Part shown: in pieces, positions 57,656 to 64,000 of the stretch | How positions within the stretch are numbered: position 1 is the stretch's first letter | Layout of the letters: the number at the start of each line of letters is the position of its first letter | From: Dactylonectria macrodidyma | Taxonomy: Eukaryota > Ascomycota > Sordariomycetes > Hypocreales > Nectriaceae | Length of the DNA stretch: 64,000 nucleotides | Assembly: GCA_020744425.1 (NCBI GenBank) | Contig: JAGMUV010000009.1 | Location: 1,612,001-1,676,000, forward strand | Direction: 5' to 3' | Program-made: the position numbers and the translations under genes | The notes under the pieces: model-generated | Told to the model about the DNA's origin: nothing | Seen by the model: only the letters and a program-made list of their open reading frames with translations | Databases searched by the model: none

Positions 57656-59183
57656 TTATCGATTGTTCCCCGCAAAGGCAAAGTTGCCAAACACGCCACC
57701 GCCGCCGCCAGGGGTCATAGGACCCGTGTTGATGAGGCCGTTGGTGTTGTGGCTCTGAGCCGCAGGTGTAGTGGCGAGGCCGGCACTGGTTGTGTTGGGC
57801 GTGCTCGGAGCGCCGCCGTTCTGGCCGTTGGAGCCATCGCCGGCGTGATTCATCATGGACGCCATCATGAGAGTGGAGTCAGGGATCCCCAGACCCCAGA
57901 CTTTGCCAACGTGCTCGTCGGGGATCTCGCCGTTGAAGATCTTGTCGCGCATCTGGAAGAAGACCTTGCCGGTGAGAAGGGAATCAGAGCCGGCTTGGTG
58001 GGCGGAGCCTATCCGCTTGATCTTAAGCGTCTCGGCGATGTTCTCCAGTCCGGATTTGTGCTCGAACTTCTGCAAGATCTCGGCACTACTAGGATCGCTG
58101 GGGGTGAGAAGACCTGAGTTGTGGAGCTTGATAGCGTACTTCATCAAGTGCTTCACATCGTACGTCGTCGGGAAGTAGAGCTTCATCTTGTGGTCAAAGT
58201 CGACTTCGTCGTTGGGGAGCGGGGTGCAAATAAGGAGTTTAGTGAGGTAACCAAAGTCGTACCCACCGTGGAAGGAGATCCATCGCACGTTGTCGAAACA
58301 CACGAGGCCGGAAGGGATAAGGAGAGAGGCGAAGTCGTGGGGGTCGATGCCGTCGCGCTCGAGAAGGTTGAAGTCGATGCCGGCCTGCTGGAGAGACTCT
58401 ATCGACTTCTCATTGTACATGTCGTCCTTGAGAGCAAACTTAAAGTTGAATTGCCAGGAGCAGGGGAAGGGTCCTTGGTTGGCCGTCCTTCGTGCGGCCA
58501 TGCCAAGGTCGGGATCGTTTGCTGCGGGGCGGGGAGGAGGGGTCTCGCCGTCCTCGTTAAAGAGAGTCAGGCCGATCTGAATGACCTTGAGCATGTCGAC
58601 ATTTGTGCGGAGGCATTGGTAATGGTAGTCGCTCTTCCCTCGGAAACCACCCATCGGTCTCGAGACAACACCGGGGAATTCAGTGTCCTTGAGACGACGT
58701 CATTAGCGGAACTCAGGTGGCGGTGATGTGGATGCCAGGCGCCTCCGTCTTCCTTACCATAGCAATGTAGGGGTACCTATCCACCAGGTCTCGCAACACG
58801 GCCATTTCCTCATGCAAGTTGTGTTTCCAGACCTCCCGTATTCTGCCCTTGTTAGGGTGCGTCCTCATTCCTGTGTGGTCCATCATCATGTTATGTTGCA
58901 CCTGCTGCTGTTGTAGACCAGCGGGGCCATGCGCAAAGCCCATGCGCGCGCTTTGGCTGCCAAAACCAGAATCGGCGAACCCGGCAGCACCGCCGTTCAG
59001 ACCAGCGCCACCGAAGGCATTGCTGGCGCCGGCGGAGAAGGGGCTCATCTGTGCATTGGCGTTGAGATACTGGTTAGCGCCCAGGTGGCTACCCTGGGGG
59101 TTTCCATGGGAGGGGAAGCCGCCTTGGTGGTAGGGCGCGGCGACGCCAGGCCCGGCGCTGAAGCCGCGGAGTTGTGGCGGCAT
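57656..59183 (-). CDS. POP2: CCR4-NOT deadenylase subunit CAF1/POP2
   Basis: A DEDD-family 3'-5' exonuclease that shortens mRNA poly(A) tails in the CCR4-NOT complex. Exon 1 is 59183-58758 (142 codons) and exon 2 is 58687-57656. The 70-nt intron has donor GTAAGG, a CTAAT branch and acceptor CAAG. The product is 485 aa. The N-terminal 110 residues are Gly/Ala/Gln-rich and disordered. The nuclease starts at IREVWKHNLHEEM. The catalytic Asp and Glu of DTEFPG are at 143 and 145, immediately after the intron, so splicing builds the active site. FHGGYDFGYL and the HQAGSDSLLTGKVF motif supply the remaining Asp, His and Asp. The C-terminal tail is Gly/Asn/Thr/Pro-rich. It shares a divergent promoter with the NDUFB3 gene. 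Confidence 0.95.
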
Positions 59184-59993
59184 GGGGGGATAGGTGTTGA
59201 GACGGAGGCTTGGGAGGGCGAAATGTGATCTTGGGCGGCGGGGAGAGTCGGAGGCGGCGCCTTTTGGTGGTCTGGACGGTATCTAACGCCCCGAGGAAGG
59301 CGAGGGCGAGGGAGATTCGGGGTGTCGACGGCCGCGACGGCTGCTCATTGGGGTGACGGAGACGGAGAATGCTCGGCGAGGTCGTCCACAGGCCGGCTGG
59401 GAGGGAAGTGACGCGGAGCGGCGCAGAGTGGTGCGGTGTCGGCGTCGGGGAGAGGCGAGGCGAGTGCAGGACGAAAGGGAGATATGATGTGTACAAATGC
59501 TTGCGGGCGAGGGCGCTGCGAAGACCGGGGGCTCGAACGGCAACGTTTGAAGCTGAGACGATACGGCGAGACTGAGAATGATGGTGAGAGCGATGCTCGT
59601 GGGCGTGGGCGAGGGGGAATAAAAAAGATTTGTCGATGGTGCGGGTGATGTAGAGGTGATGGGATTGAGACCCAGATGCTTTCTGCCCAGAAGAGCCCCC
59701 AGGAGACTTGGCTGAGGAGACACTGTGCACGCACACTGTGCAACAAGAGATACTCTGTGACTCTCTGGTCCGTGCGGGGGCATTTTAGCAGTTCCAGTTG
59801 AGACAAGCCGGGTACCGGGATACCTTTGTTCCGGGCATCCCTCTATCTCTGTTCCAGCGCTTCCAGCAACACGGCCATCGGGCTGCAGAGTGGAACAGGC
59901 TGGATTGAATTGGCTCGCTCTCCATTCGCCCAGCCAAAGCGTCCTGTCTCGTCGTCCCGTCACATCACCAACGAGCCCGCGAATCCCTTCACG
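59184..59993. promoter_or_regulatory. Divergent promoter between CAF1 and the complex I subunit gene
   Basis: 810 bp without a supported gene. It contains GC-rich segments. Overlapping minus-strand frames (59089-60077) are compositional noise. Confidence 0.5.
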
Positions 59994-60507
59994 ATGCTTC
60001 CCACCGCGTACGCCCACCCTCAACCCATTGCGGCTTCCTCGCCGGATCTCGCGATGCCCTCCGTCTCCATCGTCCAATTGAATCGTTGTCGCTGACTCCA
60101 GCCTGCAGACTGCTACGAGCGGCCGCCCGCGGACCTAAGCCCAACATCACCGGCTTCAACATGCGGGCCTTGAAGGAGTCCACCGGCCAGCCCCGATACG
60201 ATCCCTGGGAGCGCAAGTCAGTCACCTTTCTCTCCTGCATCCTATCCTGAATCCTCCTCTCATCCCCTCACCCGTTCCTCTCCTGCTCTGGTCCCTCCCA
60301 CATGCAGTATACTGACATGGCCCGTCCCCTGCGCACAGTGAGGCCTGGCGATACACCGGCACCTTCTCTCGCTGGAACCGCTTCAAGAGCGGCTTCCCCG
60401 GCCTGGGCATCGCCTCCGTTGCCTTTGCCGGTTACTGCGCCTACGAGCACTTCTTCCTCGAGGACGACCATCACCACGGCGACGGCCACGGTGAGGCCCA
60501 CCACTAG
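59994..60507 (+). CDS. NADH:ubiquinone oxidoreductase B12/NDUFB3-type subunit
   Basis: A small single-helix accessory subunit of mitochondrial complex I, 96 aa. Three exons: 59994-60007 (14 nt), 60109-60216 and 60339-60507. Introns are 101 and 122 nt, with donors GTACGC and GTCAGT. The joined protein begins MLPTALLRAAARGPKPNITGFNMRA (given here only as motif, 20 residues or fewer of which are diagnostic: NITGFNMRALKES). It then has the family signature QPRYDPWER-EAWRYTGTFSRWNRFK. A hydrophobic segment (GFPGLGIASVAFAGYCAYEHFF) is followed by a His-rich tail (DDHHHGDGHGEAHH). The N-terminal Ala/Arg-rich stretch fits a mitochondrial presequence. The 14-nt first coding exon is predicted from phase and a good branch site (CTGAC). 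An alternative is translation from the internal Met before RALKES. Confidence 0.85.
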
Positions 60508-61211
60508 ATTCGAGCCGCGGTACGAAAGAGAAAAGGGACGAACGGGTCAAGGGAGGAAAAGATGGTGTAACGAGCGAAGCCAATGTGTACATATATCTCG
60601 CCCAATGAGAAGGGTAGATTTTCTCAGGCTACGGAACCGGCCAATTAACAGTGTTTCAAAGTCAACAGCTGTCCGCGATGAGAGCGTGTGTTATTGATTT
60701 GCATGTATTGGCCCGTTGGTTAGAATTGCCTCTGCCATTGCTGCAGCCTGCATGCCATAGCTTTAGCCTCTGTGACATGTCTATCCACGCTCACCGAAAA
60801 TGTCGCAGATTGAGTATTACCTCGACTCATCATACCAGATAGAGGTCATAGCACATCTGCTCTCGCTGACAACGTCAAGTGACGTTTTCTGACTTGGCCA
60901 GAATCACCAAGATTCCCAGAAATTCAAGTCAAATCACTCCTGCCTCACGCCCGAGAGACGGGCATTAGATTCAGACTTAAATTCATAGTCCCAAAAGTTT
61001 TCTTTTATCAGGTAAGGGCCTGGGAGTACCTATCAAGGAGTCTTTTGCTCCACTACTTGCTATGTTGAAAAATGTATAAACAGTTCTTGTTCCAGTTCAG
61101 AATGGTATCAAATGCTCACAACGCCGTATGTATCCCACCAACCAACACCGAAATAAGGCGACAAGCCAATCCATAAGCGCCGCCCATAAAAGAAAAGATG
61201 TTGTGTCCACA
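60508..61211. other. Convergent 3' region, no gene seen
   Basis: It lies between the complex I subunit stop codon and the 3' end of the coiled-coil gene. No coding frame with support. Confidence 0.5.
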
Positions 61212-62927
61212 TCATAGTGTAATACCGTTGACAACGTCCAAAGCGCTTTCAACTGCAGTTTCTAGCTCCTGGACCCTCGTCTTGAGTCCCTTATTTTCGT
61301 CCTTGAGGAGACTGACGGTATCCCAAGCTATGCTGGCATCCTGTCCCTGACAGTTGCGGCAGCTATCGGCCCCAGTTGCCGCGTCTCCATCTCTGGGTGC
61401 CTCGTTAGAGTAGCCCTTGAACAATTTTTGGAAAGTAGTCATCTGAGGGTTGCTGGATCTAGTGGAGCGTGGTGGTTCCAACATTGCCGGCTTTGCGTGG
61501 GGAGTCGGGGTAGGAGAAGGGCTGATTTCCGAAATAGTCGTGGCATTCGTTGGACTTCGAGAGCGAGAAAAGATGCTGGCTTCGTCCATGCTGTCCTCGT
61601 CCGTATCGAGACTGAGATCAGACTTTGAGGTGGCAGTGCTCTTTCTCCAATCCCGTTTTTGGCGATCCTCGTCGACGCCTAGGTCTTCTGATACCGTCGA
61701 CCCCTGGGAGGACGAGACACACTTATATCGGGCGGATTGTTGCTCCTCGGCTCGGGATCGCTTTTCCTGGGCCAGCTCCTGGAGCAGTGAGGCCATAATC
61801 TCTTCTCTTTCGGCGGCTTTGCGAGCCATTTCCTCCAGTTGCATCTTTAGATGCTGGACCCGTATCTCCACCTCGTCCTTCTCCTCGTCCTGCGCGTCGC
61901 GCTCGGATTTCAACTCCTGGAATTCAATAGTTCGTTGTTGATAGGCGCTTTGGAACTTGCCGAGCAACCCGGTAGCGTTCATTTGGAGATTCTTGAAAGC
62001 CGCTGGTGAGAAGGCTAGTCCATCCATGGGTGGTCCACCGGGGAAGAGGGCGGCTTCGATATTGAGATTCATAAGCTCGTCGTTCTGGGGTACGCTAACC
62101 GGAGAACCGGAGTTGTCCTTGAGGGTCGAGGCGGGTGACGTAAAGAAGGCAAAGCGAGAACTTCCAGCAGGTGAACCCATCTTAGGCGTTGAGGAAGCGC
62201 TACGCGTCCTTGAGGGACTCGCCGTAACGGATGAAGTTGACTGGGTGTCAGAAGCCGGCGTGCTTCCTCGTGAGAACCACCTCGTGAGGGGACTGCTTTC
62301 TGGGACTGGTGATGAAGTGAACGTCGTGGTCGTTTCGGATATCCTCGGACTGCGCGTCCTCTTATCGCCAGTATAAGCCATGTCGACAGAACCAAAACAG
62401 TCCTCACTAAGTCGGGGGCCTGAGGTGGGGGTGGTCAGGTAGTGGTCGAGGCCTTGAAGGTTTTGGAGATTTTGGAGGTCGTCGGAGTACGAGATGGAGT
62501 TGCGCAAGGGCGAACGGTGCTTTGGAGATCCGGCGTCTACATGGAAGTACGAATCGCGGCGTCGAGGAGAGATGGGAGGCGATTGAAGCACTTGAGGAGT
62601 CGAAGGCAACGATGATGAGGCTGCCGAGGAAGTGAAGGCGGCACTAGAGCTGGTGGTGGCACTTGGACTCTGGCCAGAGAAGAGCATAAGTGTTTCCGTT
62701 TCTGTCTGACGGAGCTGAGAGTCGACAGGACGCGAGGAAGCAGGTCCAGGGGCAGCGGAGCCGGTTGCAGATAGATTGATGGGAGCAGAAGATGCAGGGG
62801 CAGGAGGACGAGGACGGCAATCGAGGCGTAGCTTGAGGTGATTCTGCCCCTGGCCAGGCGAGCCAGACAATCCAGGCAAGCCAGGAGACCGAGAGCCAGG
62901 AGAGCCGGGCGATCTGGAGTCTAGCAT
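61212..62927 (-). CDS. Ser/Pro-rich coiled-coil protein of unknown function (571 aa)
   Basis: A single intronless frame of 571 aa. Residues 1-300 are low-complexity Ser/Pro/Gly/Thr sequence with several SPR and TPK sites that proline-directed kinases could use. A central coiled coil runs from about 325 to 400 (YQQRTIEFQELKSERDAQDEEKDE, heptad-like, then LKMQLEEMARKAAEREE). A second, shorter coil lies at the C-terminus (WDTVSLLKDENKGLKTRVQELETAVES). Between them is an acidic Ser-rich segment and a CRNCQGQD motif. The arrangement suggests a scaffold or cytoskeleton-associated protein, but no family is recognised. The initiating ATG at 62927 opens a SPGSPGSRSPG repeat region. Confidence 0.75.
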   Translation of the reverse strand: MLDSRSPGSPGSRSPGLPGLSGSPGQGQNHLKLRLDCRPRPPAPASSAPINLSATGSAAPGPASSRPVDSQLRQTETETLMLFSGQSPSATTSSSAAFTSSAASSSLPSTPQVLQSPPISPRRRDSYFHVDAGSPKHRSPLRNSISYSDDLQNLQNLQGLDHYLTTPTSGPRLSEDCFGSVDMAYTGDKRTRSPRISETTTTFTSSPVPESSPLTRWFSRGSTPASDTQSTSSVTASPSRTRSASSTPKMGSPAGSSRFAFFTSPASTLKDNSGSPVSVPQNDELMNLNIEAALFPGGPPMDGLAFSPAAFKNLQMNATGLLGKFQSAYQQRTIEFQELKSERDAQDEEKDEVEIRVQHLKMQLEEMARKAAEREEIMASLLQELAQEKRSRAEEQQSARYKCVSSSQGSTVSEDLGVDEDRQKRDWRKSTATSKSDLSLDTDEDSMDEASIFSRSRSPTNATTISEISPSPTPTPHAKPAMLEPPRSTRSSNPQMTTFQKLFKGYSNEAPRDGDAATGADSCRNCQGQDASIAWDTVSLLKDENKGLKTRVQELETAVESALDVVNGITL

Positions 62928-64000
62928 GATGTGCTAATGTTTCCAGGTGGAACCGTTCAAGGAGGAGACAGTTGGGGAGATCCAGACGGCGGAGATGAGA
63001 GACAGGGGTGGGCGTTCGGAAACGTGGATTGATTCGGCATGTAGGTAGGTACCTACGTATGTCCTGGTACGTACCTAGTCGGTTGTTGTCCCAGGTACGA
63101 AGTACACGTACGTACGGGTATGGGTATAGACCCGTGATCCGCGAGACTGCGAGGTTTCAGGGTATAGCGAGGCGAGGGCGAAGAATGAGGAGCTCGAGGG
63201 ATGTCGAGAGACGACGCAGCCGGAACAACGGGTTGGGTTGAAGGGAATCCAGCGAGTGTGTGTGTGTACTGCAGGTTGGGCCTAGCAGCAGCAGCAGCAG
63301 CAGCAAGCAGCAACAACACGCACTAGTACCCAAGTTACTCCGCACGCACAGATGATCGAATGCCCGCACACACACTGGAAGCAGAAGTTAGAGGTGTGAA
63401 GCAGAGGCTACTTCGTAGTAGTGCAGAGAAGCCGGGGCTAAAGGAAAGAAGCAGAGGCTAGAAGGAAGCCACGCGCGTGGCTAAGCCCGGTTTAGGGAGG
63501 GAACACGACCGGATTAGGATTTTGTCTGTGATGGAAGTTGTGGCTTGCGAGTGAGGACGAGACGAGGTGAGGTGAGTGATTGAGAGACTTTGTTGAACTC
63601 TTGACTGGTTCCTAATGATGGGGCATGGGCAGCACCAACCAGGCCTGCAGTGGTGGTGGTGAAAATGGGCAACGGGCCTTGCAAGTTCCATGCATCAATA
63701 CACAAAATAACACTCCGTATTCCCGGTCCCTGCTTGTTTATATGACATAAAGAGGGACTTAATCGCAGTAACATGGCTCCGTCCATCACAGCCAGAACGC
63801 ATGCATCCGTCCATACATCCATCCTAGCCACCACCCATCAGTCGATGAACCCCGCAAGCGGGGTGAAAATTAAATGGCACACCTCTTGTAGTAAGGATAC
63901 TTGGCTGACAATATTGCTGATCACCTTGACGGTTCGACACTAGCTAGTGTGCATGAGTAATTTTGTCATGCTTCTAAAGTGTGCCATTTTTTTTTTCACC
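62928..64000. other. Promoter of the coiled-coil gene and right-hand flank
   Basis: No supported gene to the window edge. It contains a cluster of TACGTA and TACGAAGTA motifs (63048-63120), an AGC microsatellite (63284-63305), a TG run (63255-63267) and another TACTTCGTA (63409-63417). Confidence 0.45.
63284..63305 (+). repeat. (AGC)n microsatellite
   Basis: Seven perfect AGC units followed by imperfect ones, not within a supported gene. Confidence 0.9.

Noticed and set aside
57536..58726. Two plus-strand frames (193 and 201 codons) opposite CAF1
   Set aside because: Antisense shadows of conserved CAF1 codons; Val/Glu/Gly-rich composition follows from the opposite strand.
59089..60077. Minus-strand frames of 215 and 264 codons
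   Set aside because: They cross the CAF1 start, the promoter and the first complex I exon; Arg/Ser/Pro-rich noise.
1..64000. CRISPR arrays, bacterial operons, LTR retrotransposons
   Set aside because: No regularly spaced direct repeats, no long terminal repeats and no reverse transcriptase motifs; the sequence is eukaryotic.

Overview
The window reads as nuclear DNA of a filamentous ascomycete (Pezizomycotina, probably a Sordariomycete). Most introns are 48-122 nt with GT..AG ends and a CTRAY-like branch site. The conserved proteins are fungal housekeeping types, and intergenic DNA is pyrimidine-rich. I cannot name the genus. Protein names rest on recognised motifs and family resemblance; no database search was possible. 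Exon boundaries were worked out by hand from splice signals, reading phase and continuity of conserved motifs.

Layout. 0-10 kb: a gene cut by the left edge, dephospho-CoA kinase (minus), a complete but inactivated PIF/Harbinger DNA transposon (2442-5669) with a transposase and a Myb/SANT-like accessory gene facing each other, then two unrecognised minus-strand genes (412 and 493 aa). 11-16 kb: TIM23 (minus), a 3.2 kb gene-poor gap, and a vacuolar PQ-loop transporter (minus). 18-23 kb: a peroxisomal-type NADH pyrophosphatase (plus), an intron-containing tRNA-Lys(CTT), and an amino-acid permease (minus) with a predicted 3-nt micro-exon. A 4.1 kb gap follows. 26.7-38 kb: TTI1 (minus) divergent from a DUF1749 alpha/beta hydrolase (plus), then a YCF1-type ABCC transporter (plus, 1545 aa). 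37.8-47.2 kb is a 9.4 kb stretch with no convincing gene. It ends at a YDR124W-like (DUF2841) nuclear protein (plus). 51-63 kb: the bHLH factor CBF1 (minus), GID-complex subunit FYV10/GID9 (plus), the CCR4-NOT deadenylase CAF1/POP2 (minus), a complex I B12/NDUFB3 subunit (plus), and a coiled-coil protein of unknown role (minus).

The genes form no operon-like or biosynthetic cluster. They are individually transcribed housekeeping and regulatory genes: CoA synthesis, mitochondrial import and respiration, vacuolar transport and detoxification, PIKK assembly, mRNA decay and ubiquitin ligation. Several pairs share divergent promoters: TTI1/DUF1749 hydrolase, CBF1/FYV10 and CAF1/NDUFB3.

Points most worth a second look: the 3-nt exon in the permease; a GC-AG intron in an unrecognised gene; a 9-bp motif (TACTTCGTA or its complement) found seven times, all outside genes, in two clusters (41.8-46.0 and 63.1-63.4 kb); a tandem acceptor in CBF1 that would insert two residues into its DNA-binding region; and the Harbinger element with stop codons of the kind RIP makes. 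I did not find a clearly new multi-gene system.
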